DNA of 64,000 nucleotides. It comes from Streptomyces sp. NRRL S-244 (GTDB lineage Bacteria > Actinomycetota > Actinomycetes > Streptomycetales > Streptomycetaceae). This document shows positions 19,057-27,048 of the stretch, one piece after another. Location: assembly GCF_000717915.1 (NCBI RefSeq), contig NZ_JOCX01000013.1:1-64000 (forward strand), written 5' to 3'. The stretch's first letter is position 1; each line of letters opens with the position of its first letter. The translations under genes were made by a program, and so were the position numbers. Below the pieces are notes generated by a model, which was not told where the DNA came from, made no database searches, and was given only the letters and a program-made list of their open reading frames with translations.

Positions 19057-19433
19057 AGCGCTCGCAATCCCTCGATGACTTCACGCAGAATCCGCTCGTC
19101 CGGCAGCCGGGCGGGCGGCACCGGCCGGCTCACCTTGACGTGCCCGCCCTCCAGCAGGTCCCCGAGCAGCACCCGCACCACGCCCACCGGCAGGTCCGCG
19201 TCCGCGGCGAGCTCGGCCACCGACTGCGTCTCGGACCGGCAGAGCCCGAGCAGTGCCCGGTGTTCGGGGCCGAGCAGCGACTCGGCCGCCGCGTCCCCGC
19301 CCTCGCCGTCCACGACGACCAGCGCGATCAGGTCGAACCGGACCCCGTGGGGTCCCGGCTTCGTCCGCCCTCCCGTCATGGCGTACGGGCGGACGAGCGG
19401 TCCCGCGTCGGCGTCGTACCACTGGCCGTTCAT
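19053..19433 (-). CDS. cvnC: Conservon DUF742 protein CvnC
   Basis: A 126-residue DUF742 protein, the third component of a conservon. The family pattern is clear: VRPYAMTGGRTKP near residue 14, FDLIALVVV, LGPEHRALLGLCRS-type central segment, SVAELAADADLPVGVVRVLLGDLLEGG (a winged-helix-like region near 70-95) and the terminal LPDERILREVIEGLRAL. The HTH-like middle suggests protein or DNA binding; the biochemical role is not established. It starts 17 bp after CvnB and its stop overlaps the CvnD start (TGATG). Confidence 0.93.
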   Translation of the reverse strand: MNGQWYDADAGPLVRPYAMTGGRTKPGPHGVRFDLIALVVVDGEGGDAAAESLLGPEHRALLGLCRSETQSVAELAADADLPVGVVRVLLGDLLEGGHVKVSRPVPPARLPDERILREVIEGLRAL

Positions 19434-19450
19434 GTACCGGACCGCCGCTC

Positions 19451-19894
19451 TCAGCCCGCGGCCGGCGGCCGCGCCGCGAACCGGGGCGGGGTGTACAGGT
19501 GCTCCCCGACCCGCTTCACGAGCCGGGCCATCTCGTAGGCGATCAGCCCGATGTCGGCGCTCGCCGCGCTCAGCACGGCCAGGCAGGAGCCGTCCCCGGC
19601 GGCCGCGACGAAGAGGAACCCCTCGTCCATCTCCACCATCGTCTGGCGCACGCCCCCGGCGTGGAAGTGCCGGCCCGCGCCCTTCGCGAGGCTGTGGAAG
19701 CCGGAGGCGACGGCGGCCAGGTGTTCGGCGTCCTCCCGGCTGAGCGCGCTGGACGCGCCCACCGCCAGGCCGTCGTTGGACAGGACCACGGCGTGCCGGA
19801 CCTCGCGGACCCGGACCACCAGATCGTCCAGCAGCCAGTCCAGTTCGCCGGACCTGCGGATTCCGTCGGGATTGAATCTCTGGTGCTCGATCAT
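19451..19894 (-). CDS. cvnB: Conservon roadblock/LC7 protein CvnB
   Basis: A 147-residue roadblock/LC7-domain protein that partners the sensor kinase and GTPase in conservons. Core segments are ELDWLLDDLVVRVREVRHAV, SREDAEHLAAVASGFHSLAKG, and RQTMVEMDEGFLFVAAAG; a Pro/Ala-rich tail follows from about residue 130. Its ATG (19894) overlaps the TGA of the upstream kinase gene (TGATG), so the two are translationally coupled. A close paralogue lies at 17382-17780. Confidence 0.93.
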   Translation of the reverse strand: MIEHQRFNPDGIRRSGELDWLLDDLVVRVREVRHAVVLSNDGLAVGASSALSREDAEHLAAVASGFHSLAKGAGRHFHAGGVRQTMVEMDEGFLFVAAAGDGSCLAVLSAASADIGLIAYEMARLVKRVGEHLYTPPRFAARPPAAG

Positions 19895-22530
19895 CACACT
19901 TCTCCTTCGCTGCCTGCGTGGGCGCCGGTCTCCTGGGCGCCGGTCTCCTGCGCGCCCCGGACCCAGCCGGCCCGGTAGGACGCCATCCGGTCCCGGACCT
20001 CTTCCGGGCTGCGCCCGGGCGGGTCCGCGGGCAGGCGCACCCCGGCCGGGGCCTTCGGGGCGGGGGCCTCGCGCAGCTGCGGGACCAGGCTGGCCTGGCG
20101 TACGCGGCGCGGCAGTTCGGTGACCGCCGCGCCTGCGGGACCCCGTGGCCGCAGGGGGGCCACCGGGGCCGGGCGCGGTTCCTCCTCCCGTACGGGGCTC
20201 CGCTCCGGCGCCGGGATGCCGCGCGCTTCCTCCCGTACCGCCGAACGGCGCGCGTCCTCCCGTACGACGGTCATCGCGGGCGGCGCCGGCGCCGGCTCCC
20301 GCGGCTGCGCCATGGGCTCGAAGAGCTCTTCCGGGGCCGCGGCGGGGGCCGGGCCCGGGGCCTTCGCCGGCGCGGAGCCGGTCTCGATCGCGCCCTGGAG
20401 CAGGGAGTTCGGCAGGAGCACCACGGCGGTCGTGCCCCCGTAAGGCGACGTGCGCAGGTGCACCCGCACACCGTGCCGGGCCGAGAGCCGGCTGACCACG
20501 AAGAGCCCGAGCCGGTCGCTGTCGAAGAGGTCGAGGGCCTCGGACTGCTCGATGCGCCGGTTGGCCTCGTGGAGGGACTCGCGGCCCATGCCGAGCCCGC
20601 GGTCCTCGACCTCCAGGACGTATCCGGCGCCGACGGGTTCGCCGCTGACGCGGACCTTGGTGTGCGGCGGGGAGAACTGGGTGGCGTTCTCGATGAGTTC
20701 GGCGAGCAGGTGCGTGAGGTCGGCGACCGCGCCGCCGAGTACGGCGGCCTCGGCCAGCTGGCGGACCTCGACGCGCGGATAGTCCTCGATCTCGGAGACG
20801 GCGGCCCGTACGACGTTCGTCAGCGGGACCGGCATCCGCCAGGCCCGCCCGGGGGCGGCACCGGACAGGATGATCAGGCTCTCGGCATGCCGGCGCATCC
20901 GCGTCGTGAGGTGGTCGAGGCGGAAGAGGTCGCCGAGTTCGCCGGGGTCGTCGGCGCGCCGCTCCATCGAGTCGAGCAGGGTGAGCTGCTTGTGCACCAG
21001 GACCTGGCTGCGGCGGGCGAGGTTGACGAAGACGCCGCTCACGCCGCTGGCGAGCTCGGCACGCTCGACGGCGGCGCCGAGGGCCGCCCGGTGGACGGTG
21101 GCGAGGGCCTCGCCGACCTGGGTGATCTCGTCGTCGGCGGGCGGTGGGGGCGGGGTCTCGGCCTCGACGTCGATGTCCTGGCCGGCCCGCAGCCGGTCCA
21201 TGGCGTACGGGAGCTTGCGGTGGGCGATCTCCAGGGCGGTGTTGCGCAGCGAGACGAGCTCCACGACGAGGCCGCGGCCGATGCGCACCGAGATGACGAG
21301 GGAGGCCACGACCGCGGCGAGGCCCAGCAGTACGGCGGCTCCGGCGGGGCTGAGGCCGCCCCGGGCGAGGGGGTCGGTGCGGTCGACGGCTCCGGCGTGC
21401 GCGGCGGCGCCGATCTCGCGCATCGAGGTGCCGATGCCCGTGTACGCGGCGTCCCAGCCGGGGGGCGCGCCGCGGGCCGTGTCCTTGGCCGGTCCAGCGG
21501 CGGTGCCGGATCCGGCGGCGGATCCGGTGGCGGTACCGGAGCCGCCGGTCGCTCCCGCGGCCGCCCCGGCCGTGAGCACCCGGTCCTCGGCGGCGGTCAG
21601 TTCGGCGTAGGCGGCGCTCTTCACGACGGACTGCCAGGCGGCCTGCTGAGCGGCGGGCAGGTCGTCGGCGCTGCCCGCGGTGAGGGCGCGGCGGGTCTCG
21701 ATGACGCCGGTGAGGCGCCGAAGCGTTTCGGCGGTGCGCGGCCCGGGCGCGGCGATCAGCGCGTCCTCGCGGGAGAGGAGCTCCCCGGCGCGGGCGAATT
21801 CGAGCAGGACGCGTGCATCGGGGCCGAGTTCGGCCTCCCCGCCGCCGGTGAGGGAGCCGTCGACGGCGAGGGCGCTGTCGACCACGCGCGTGTAGGTCTC
21901 GTACGCCGCGTCCTGGGTCGCCCGCCGGTCCGTGACGTCCTTGCGGGTGGCACCGAGTCCCTCCGCCGCGGCCACGAAGGCGCCGACGCGGACCACGACG
22001 TCGGTGCGGTGGTCGCCGGACTCGGCCACGGTGTGCCGGTCGCCGAGCCGGAGCCGCCGGACGGCGGCGTCGGTGCGCCGGGTCTGCTGTTCGAGTGCGG
22101 CGCCCTGGTCGGAAGCGGGGTCGGCCAGGTAGCGGACGGCGGCGCGCCGCTCGGCCTGGAGCTCGGTGACGGCGGCCGCGACGGGGGTGCGTATCTGCTC
22201 GTCGACCCGCTGGGCGCGGGTGAGCCGGGCGATGTCCTGGGCGGTGCTGACGGTCGCGAAGCCCCAGAGGGCGAGGAGCGAGACGACCGGGACCATCAGG
22301 AGCGACACGATCTTCGCGCGGACGGAGGCGGGGCGCAGCCTGAGCCGCAGCGCCGGCCGGCGGGGCCCGCCGTCGGGGGCGGCCGCCGTCGCCGGGCCCC
22401 GATCGCCGGGCAGCCCGTCCTCCGGAGCCGCCGGTTCCTCGGCGGGCGGTCCGGCGTGCGCCCGGCGGCCGCGCGCCGGGGGCGCGGGCAGCTGCGGCGC
22501 CGCTGCCGGTGGTCTGCGGGGTGTGCGCAT
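19894..22530 (-). CDS. cvnA: Conservon nitrate/nitrite-sensing-type histidine-kinase-like protein CvnA
   Basis: An 878-residue membrane sensor. A long Pro/Ala/Arg-rich cytoplasmic N-terminus (1-65) leads to a first membrane helix (about 70-95), an extracytoplasmic nitrate/nitrite-sensor-like helical domain (about 95-390), a second membrane helix (about 393-415), a HAMP-like linker and an ATP-binding HATPase domain. The N box LAELIENATQFSPP is clear near residue 610, with G1 and G2-like segments (EDRGLGMG; GLFVVSRL). No canonical phospho-acceptor H-box is evident, as usual in CvnA proteins. The disordered C-terminus (after about 710) ends in a tandem AQETG repeat. GAGGAGCCC precedes the ATG at 22530. 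Confidence 0.9.
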   Translation of the reverse strand: MRTPRRPPAAAPQLPAPPARGRRAHAGPPAEEPAAPEDGLPGDRGPATAAAPDGGPRRPALRLRLRPASVRAKIVSLLMVPVVSLLALWGFATVSTAQDIARLTRAQRVDEQIRTPVAAAVTELQAERRAAVRYLADPASDQGAALEQQTRRTDAAVRRLRLGDRHTVAESGDHRTDVVVRVGAFVAAAEGLGATRKDVTDRRATQDAAYETYTRVVDSALAVDGSLTGGGEAELGPDARVLLEFARAGELLSREDALIAAPGPRTAETLRRLTGVIETRRALTAGSADDLPAAQQAAWQSVVKSAAYAELTAAEDRVLTAGAAAGATGGSGTATGSAAGSGTAAGPAKDTARGAPPGWDAAYTGIGTSMREIGAAAHAGAVDRTDPLARGGLSPAGAAVLLGLAAVVASLVISVRIGRGLVVELVSLRNTALEIAHRKLPYAMDRLRAGQDIDVEAETPPPPPADDEITQVGEALATVHRAALGAAVERAELASGVSGVFVNLARRSQVLVHKQLTLLDSMERRADDPGELGDLFRLDHLTTRMRRHAESLIILSGAAPGRAWRMPVPLTNVVRAAVSEIEDYPRVEVRQLAEAAVLGGAVADLTHLLAELIENATQFSPPHTKVRVSGEPVGAGYVLEVEDRGLGMGRESLHEANRRIEQSEALDLFDSDRLGLFVVSRLSARHGVRVHLRTSPYGGTTAVVLLPNSLLQGAIETGSAPAKAPGPAPAAAPEELFEPMAQPREPAPAPPAMTVVREDARRSAVREEARGIPAPERSPVREEEPRPAPVAPLRPRGPAGAAVTELPRRVRQASLVPQLREAPAPKAPAGVRLPADPPGRSPEEVRDRMASYRAGWVRGAQETGAQETGAHAGSEGEV
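19921..19950. repeat. 15-bp in-frame tandem duplication in cvnA
   Basis: Two perfect copies of GGCGCCGGTCTCCTG (19921-19935, 19936-19950). It encodes the repeated AQETG in the disordered C-terminal tail of the sensor kinase. Confidence 0.9.
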
Positions 22531-22586
22531 GGGCTCCTCGTTCCGGGTGCGGTCCAGCGGGGTGGTTCGGGACAGGTCGACAGGTC

Positions 22587-22633
22587 GGCAGATCAGCGGG
22601 CCGGCAAGTCAGCGGGCGGCAGATCAGCGGGCC
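22587..22633. repeat. Three imperfect 15/16-bp direct repeats before cvnA
   Basis: GGCAGATCAGCGGGCC at 22587-22602 and again at 22618-22633, with a diverged copy GGCAAGTCAGCGGGC in between. They lie in the 93-bp spacer upstream of cvnA, and the last copy covers the 3' end of the MHYT gene. They could be a simple slippage product or direct-repeat binding sites. Confidence 0.75.
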
Positions 22634-23445
22634 GCCGCGGGCGGCACCGCGGACGCCCCCGCTGCCGGGACGGGTGCCCGCCCGCCCAGGTGCCGGGCGG
22701 CCGACACGGAGGCGGCGCGCTCGTCGGCGGTCGGGGAGAGCGCGACGAACGCGGAGGTGATGAACAGGTACGAGCCGAGTCCGACGGCGAGCGGGAAGAT
22801 GAACTGCATCGCGGTGGCGCCGGGCAGGGCCTGGTCCGAGGGGACGACGCGGACGGCGACCGCCAGCATCCCGGTGTAGTGCATGCTGCTGACGGCGGCG
22901 CCCATGACGAGCGAGGCGGCGGCCACGGCGACCGGTGCCTTGATGTTCAGCGCGGCCCACAGCGCGGCGGTGGCCGCGACGACGGCGATGGCGACCGAGA
23001 GCCCGACCGTGAGCGGGTCGTAGGAGATGCTGCCGTGCAGGCGCAGGGCGGCCATCCCGAGGTAGTGCATGCTGGCGACGCCGAGGCCGGTGGTGAGCCC
23101 CCCGAGGACCAGGGCGCGGCCGCGGGCCCTGCCGTAGCCGACGGCGAACACCCCGGCGCCGACGACGAGCACGGCGACGAGGAGGCTGAGGATGGTCAGC
23201 GGCACGTTGTAGTGGATCTCGGTGCCGGTGACGTTGAAGCCGAGCATCGCGACGAAGTGCATGGTCCAGATGCCGGTGCCGATGGCGGACGCGGCGGTGA
23301 GGAGCCAGTTGCGGCGGGAGGATCCGGTCGTCGCGGCGAGCGCGCGGACGGTACAGCGCAGCCCGAGGGCGGCGCCGATGGATGCCATCACATATGACAG
23401 TACGGGTGTCAGCCAGCCATAGGCCGCGTGGTCGAGGTGTCCCAT
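22624..23445 (-). CDS. MHYT-domain integral membrane sensor
   Basis: A 273-residue membrane protein with seven predicted helices and the three diagnostic MHYT-type motifs: MHFVAM near residue 60, MHYLGM near 128 and MHYTGM near 191. MHYT domains are proposed to bind copper and to sense diatomic gases such as oxygen, CO or NO. No cytoplasmic output domain (GGDEF, EAL or kinase) is attached, only a short Ala-rich tail. It lies directly upstream of the conservon on the same strand (93-bp gap), so the sensor may feed into, or be co-expressed with, the conservon. That link is inference. Confidence 0.87.
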   Translation of the reverse strand: MGHLDHAAYGWLTPVLSYVMASIGAALGLRCTVRALAATTGSSRRNWLLTAASAIGTGIWTMHFVAMLGFNVTGTEIHYNVPLTILSLLVAVLVVGAGVFAVGYGRARGRALVLGGLTTGLGVASMHYLGMAALRLHGSISYDPLTVGLSVAIAVVAATAALWAALNIKAPVAVAAASLVMGAAVSSMHYTGMLAVAVRVVPSDQALPGATAMQFIFPLAVGLGSYLFITSAFVALSPTADERAASVSAARHLGGRAPVPAAGASAVPPAAAR

Positions 23446-23603
23446 GGCCCCGGGACGCTAGTCCGGGTGAGGGCGCGAACAAGGGGCGCATTTCAAAAGC
23501 AGCTGGAACTGCTGGAATATGACAAAGCTACGTTCATCTTCGATCACGCCGCGTGCCACCTTGCACACGCACCGCGCGGAGCCCCATGGGGGATCATGTC
23601 CAC

Positions 23604-24203
23604 ATGAGCGAAGACCACACGCACGTGCAGGAGTTCTTCGGGACGCGCGCCGCCGACTGGGACCGGAAGTTCCCGGCGGACGGGCCCGCGTTCACCGCGG
23701 CCGTGGCCGAATCCGGCCTGCGCCCCGGGGACCGCGTCCTCGACGCGGGCTGCGGGACCGGACGGGCGCTGACGGCCCTGCGCGCCGCCGTCGGCCCGGC
23801 CGGCACGGTGCTCGGCGCGGACCTCACCCCGCAGATGCTCGCCGCCGCACGGCGGGCCGGGCGGGACGCCGACGGCACGCTGCTGCTCGCGGACGTGGCC
23901 CGGCTGCCGCTGCGCGACGGCGTGCTCGACGCCGTGTTCGCCGCCGGGCTCATCGCGCACCTGCCCGATCCGGAGGCGAACCTGCGCGAGCTCGCCCGCG
24001 TCGTGCGCCCCGGCGGCCGGCTCGCCCTGTTCCACCCCATCGGGCGGGCGGCGCTGGCGGCGCGGCAGGGCCGCGAGCTGACGCCGGACGACATGCGGGC
24101 CGAGCACAACCTGGGCCCGTTGCTGGCCGGTTCGGGGTGGGACATGACCTCGTACGCCGACGAGGACGCCCGCTTCCTGGCCCTCGCGCTGCGCCGCGCC
24201 TGA
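23604..24203 (+). CDS. Class I SAM-dependent methyltransferase (Methyltransf_11 type)
   Basis: A 199-residue cytosolic methyltransferase. Motif I LDAGCGTGRAL near residue 45, an acidic end of strand 2 (GADLTPQML near 72) and motif IV-like DAVFAAGLIAHLPDPEANLRELARVVRPGG near 115 are all in place for SAM binding. The acceptor substrate is not recognisable. Several in-frame starts exist (23553, 23586, 23604); the last has GGGGGA about 10 nt upstream and gives the usual short N-terminus. It is divergent from the MHYT gene. Confidence 0.85.
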   Translation: MSEDHTHVQEFFGTRAADWDRKFPADGPAFTAAVAESGLRPGDRVLDAGCGTGRALTALRAAVGPAGTVLGADLTPQMLAAARRAGRDADGTLLLADVARLPLRDGVLDAVFAAGLIAHLPDPEANLRELARVVRPGGRLALFHPIGRAALAARQGRELTPDDMRAEHNLGPLLAGSGWDMTSYADEDARFLALALRRA

Positions 24204-24269
24204 CCGGTCCCTCCCCACCCACACGTCGTACGTCGGCACCTGCCCCGGGGTCCGAGGAGGTGCCCGGGG

Positions 24270-25184
24270 TCACGCCGGAGGCTGGGCCTCGGCCCCGGCC
24301 GGTCGGCGGGGATGCGGTACGGGGCATCCCCCCGAGCCGGGCACCGGGAACGTGCCGAGCTCGCCCACGTCGAAGCCGCGGGGGTAGCCCTTGATCTCCG
24401 GGTTCTGCCGGGCGTAGTGCGGGGCCTTGCGCGGCGGCAGCAGCCGGACGGCGCGCCCGCGCAGCTTGAGGGCGCCCCGGAACAGCCGCTTGACCTGCGG
24501 GCGGGGGCTCTCGTAGCGGAAGGCGGACAGCAGCGGCTCGTCGAGGAGGGAGAGCGCCAGTGCGCGCGCCGCGGGGGCGAGCGGCGCGGGGTACCAGGAG
24601 GCCATCAGGCCGATGGTGGAGTCGGCGACCTCGCGGCCGCCCTGGTCCCAGCCGAAGTGGGCTTCCTCGTACGCGTTCATGGACTCCTCGAACTCCTCGT
24701 AGGAGCCCGGGATGTCCTTGATGCCCATGTGCCGGCCGAGCTCGGCGTAGTAGTTCGCGCTGGCGCGGCGCTCGTGGTGGGTCAGCGGGCGCCAGCCGTA
24801 GGCGTCCAGCCAGCGCGCCGGAATCACCACGAAGGTGGACAGGACGTAGCGCATGTCCTCGTTGCCGATGTCGTAGGCGCGGTGCATCTGGTTGACGCGG
24901 CGGATCGCGGTGCGTCCGGTCTCGCTCTCGAACCCGTGCTCCACGACGGCGTCGAGGAGCAGCGAGGTGTCGTCGTAGCGCTTCTGCGGGCGGTCGGTGA
25001 ACTCGGCGGTCTCGGCGAGCAGGCGGCCGATGCTGGGGACGGCGTACGTCCGGAGGAGGGCGAGCTCCAGGGCGCGGGTGAAGTCCCAGGGGAACTCGTA
25101 GGTGGTGGTGAGCCGGTAGATGGCGAGGAAGTCCTTGTCGGGGTCAAGACGGAGGATCTCCCTCAGCCGGTCGTAACGCTGCAC
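24270..25184 (-). CDS. MpaB/DUF2236-family oxygenase
   Basis: A 304-residue protein of the DUF2236 family, which includes the haem-dependent rubber oxygenase Lcp and the fungal MpaB. The hallmark region VNQMHRAYDIGNEDMRYVLSTFVVIPARWLDAYGWRPLTHHERR lies near residue 95-140 and carries the conserved His/Arg and the Trp-rich segment. The C-terminal tail is Pro-rich. The start is placed at the GTG at 25184 (VQRYDRL) because AAAGGGACACCC precedes it; an ATG ten codons earlier lacks a ribosome site. The substrate is unknown. Divergent from a hypothetical gene. Confidence 0.8.
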   Translation of the reverse strand: MQRYDRLREILRLDPDKDFLAIYRLTTTYEFPWDFTRALELALLRTYAVPSIGRLLAETAEFTDRPQKRYDDTSLLLDAVVEHGFESETGRTAIRRVNQMHRAYDIGNEDMRYVLSTFVVIPARWLDAYGWRPLTHHERRASANYYAELGRHMGIKDIPGSYEEFEESMNAYEEAHFGWDQGGREVADSTIGLMASWYPAPLAPAARALALSLLDEPLLSAFRYESPRPQVKRLFRGALKLRGRAVRLLPPRKAPHYARQNPEIKGYPRGFDVGELGTFPVPGSGGCPVPHPRRPAGAEAQPPA

Positions 25185-25319
25185 CGGGTGTCCCTTTCTG
25201 TGGCGGGTGGCCAACTCTACGTGCAGGTGGCGGGCTTGGAAATCGACGGCCGCAGGCTCTCGACGCGGGGGTTACCCGCTGGTTAGGGTGCGCCGACGAG
25301 AGAGCGACCGGGAGGCCAC

Positions 25320-26114
25320 GTGACGGACGAGGAGGGGGGCGGTTCGCTCTATGTGCTGACCGCCGTGCTGCTGACCCCCGCGCAGTTTCCGAGCATCCTG
25401 GGCGACGATTTCCCGGAGGCCTGCTCGCTGCTGGGTGTGAAGCCGGCGACGCAGGGATACGGGCTCGTGCTCGGCCAGGACGAGGAGGGCGCGCGCTGGA
25501 CGGTCGTCGTGGACGACGTCTCGCTCGTGGCCATGGCGATCGCCTCCTGGGACTGCGGCATGGAGTACGACCTGTCGCCCGACGAGCGGTCGATCGTGGT
25601 CTCGCTGGCGGGCTGGCCGCTGGCCCTGTCGGTGGCGGCGCCGGGCATCCCGGAGCCGCACGACCCGGAGCAGGGCGCCGACGGCACGGGGCGGGTGCCG
25701 CTGGCACCGCCGTCCGCCGAGGTGTGGGGATCGGTGCAGCGGCGGATGGGCGCGGACCAGATCGCCCGGGAGTGGACCGACTGGCACGAGCGGGTCGCGA
25801 CGGACGGCGGCGCGGCCGCCGCGGCGCACCCCGGGCTCGCGCGGGCGCTCCAGGAGGCCCTGGAGTACACGCAGAGCCCGCCGCCGCCCGGCCGGGTCCG
25901 GTCCTCGTTCGCGGGCGAGGGGGTGCGGACGCTGCGGGTGGACGGCCCCGGGTGGTCGCTGGTGGCGCGGACCGGCGACACGGCCTTCGTACTGCTGGAC
26001 GAGGAGCCGAGCGAGGTCCTCACGGTCCCGCTCGACGGGGATCCCGACCTCGGCCTGCCGAAACTGCCGGAGCTGCTCGCGGCCCTGGACCGCGTCGCCG
26101 TGCGCCCGGCCTGA
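25320..26114 (+). CDS. Hypothetical protein
   Basis: A 264-residue soluble protein that I do not recognise. It is acidic, with no membrane segment or signal peptide. The N-terminal half (LTAVLLTPAQFPSILGDD, WTVVVDDVSLVAMAIASWD) alternates strands and helices; the middle contains EWTDWHERVATD and an Ala-rich stretch; the last third (VRTLRVDGPGWSLVARTGDTAFVLLDEE) looks like a beta sandwich. The start is a GTG at 25320 with GGGAGG upstream. It is followed at 15 bp by the TrmO-like gene, so the two are probably one operon. Confidence 0.75.
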   Translation: MTDEEGGGSLYVLTAVLLTPAQFPSILGDDFPEACSLLGVKPATQGYGLVLGQDEEGARWTVVVDDVSLVAMAIASWDCGMEYDLSPDERSIVVSLAGWPLALSVAAPGIPEPHDPEQGADGTGRVPLAPPSAEVWGSVQRRMGADQIAREWTDWHERVATDGGAAAAAHPGLARALQEALEYTQSPPPPGRVRSSFAGEGVRTLRVDGPGWSLVARTGDTAFVLLDEEPSEVLTVPLDGDPDLGLPKLPELLAALDRVAVRPA

Positions 26115-26129
26115 ACCGAGGGAGATGCC

Positions 26130-26591
26130 GTGCTGGTGGAATCGGAGCCGGTGGCCGTGGTCGTGGGCGGCCGCGCGGAGGCGGTCGACGACGACTGGGG
26201 GCGGGAGACGGCAGTGATCCGCCTGGACGCCGGGCGGTTCGGCCCGGAGGCCCTGTACGGGCTGGCGGCGTTCTCTCACCTGGAGGTCGTCTACCACTTC
26301 GACCGGGTCCCGGTGGAGAAGATCGAGACGGGCGCGCGTCACCCCCGGGGCAACCCCGACTGGCCGCTGGTCGGCATCTTCGCCCAGCGCGGCAAGAACA
26401 GGCCCAACCGGCTGGGTGTCTCCCGGTGCCGGATCCTGAAGGTGGACGGCCTGGACGTGCACGTGGAGGGCCTGGACGCGGTGGACGGCACCCCGGTCCT
26501 GGACCTGAAGCCGTACATGGCCGAGTTCGGCCCGCGCGGCGAACTGCGCCAGCCCGAGTGGGCCACGACCCTGATGCGCGACTACTACTAG
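26130..26591 (+). CDS. TrmO-family (TsaA/UPF0066) SAM-dependent methyltransferase-like protein
   Basis: A 153-residue all-beta protein of the TsaA/TrmO family, whose characterised member methylates N6-threonylcarbamoyladenosine at position 37 of certain tRNAs using SAM. Diagnostic segments are visible: FAQRGKNRPNRLGVSRCRIL (the conserved RPNxxG(V/I)S motif near residue 90-100) and LDAVDGTPVLDLKPYMAEF (the DGTPVLDIKPY motif near 120-130). It is much shorter than E. coli TrmO, lacking the C-terminal domain, so tRNA may not be the substrate. The start is a GTG with GAGGGAGA upstream. Confidence 0.82.
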   Translation: MLVESEPVAVVVGGRAEAVDDDWGRETAVIRLDAGRFGPEALYGLAAFSHLEVVYHFDRVPVEKIETGARHPRGNPDWPLVGIFAQRGKNRPNRLGVSRCRILKVDGLDVHVEGLDAVDGTPVLDLKPYMAEFGPRGELRQPEWATTLMRDYY

Positions 26592-26623
26592 TACCCGCGA
26601 CCACTACCCGTGCCGGCGGCGCC

Positions 26624-26806
26624 TCAGCGGCCCAGCTGCTTCCTGGATATACCCCGCAGGCGACGCCGCTGGGAGGAGTCCAGCAGCAGGTAGGCGGCCG
26701 CCGGCACACCGATCAGGACCAGCAGTCCCGCCCAGAACCCGACCGTCCAGAACAACACGATGGCTGCCGCGACTCCGGCAACCGCGACCTTGCCGCGCTT
26801 GGACAT
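26624..26806 (-). CDS. Small membrane protein
   Basis: A 60-residue protein with a basic start (MSKRGK), one long or two tightly packed hydrophobic segments (about residues 7-43) and an Arg-rich tail (QRRRLRGISRKQ). A GGAGGTGTCC ribosome site directly before the ATG, a clean stop and high third-position GC support it as a real gene. No domain recognised; function unknown. It is convergent with the TrmO-like gene. Confidence 0.7.
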   Translation of the reverse strand: MSKRGKVAVAGVAAAIVLFWTVGFWAGLLVLIGVPAAAYLLLDSSQRRRLRGISRKQLGR

Positions 26807-27048
26807 CTACGGACACCTCCAGCTGTCGTCGTCCACTACCCCCCTCAACGTGCCGCCGCGACGGCGCGTTCCCGGTCTCGCGTTCCCGACCGCCCGCTCC
26901 CGGCCCGCGCGGCGGCCACCGTGCGCGACCGCCCCGCCACGCACGGGCGGCGTTTCGGGCGCCGTGTGGCCGACGCGGCGCTTGTCGGGACCCGGTACCG
27001 GCACGACGATGGGGGCGCTCCGGGTACCGCGGCACCACGGGAGGGTGA

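Noticed and set aside
19451..23491. A 1300-codon minus-strand frame joining roadblock, kinase and MHYT sequences
   Set aside because: Only its last about 147 codons (the roadblock protein) are real; the rest is in a different frame from the kinase and the MHYT protein.
26624..26806. The 60-residue membrane ORF as a shadow
   Set aside because: Rejected as a shadow: it has a strong ribosome site, a coherent hydrophobic core and no competing gene on the other strand, so it is kept as a gene.
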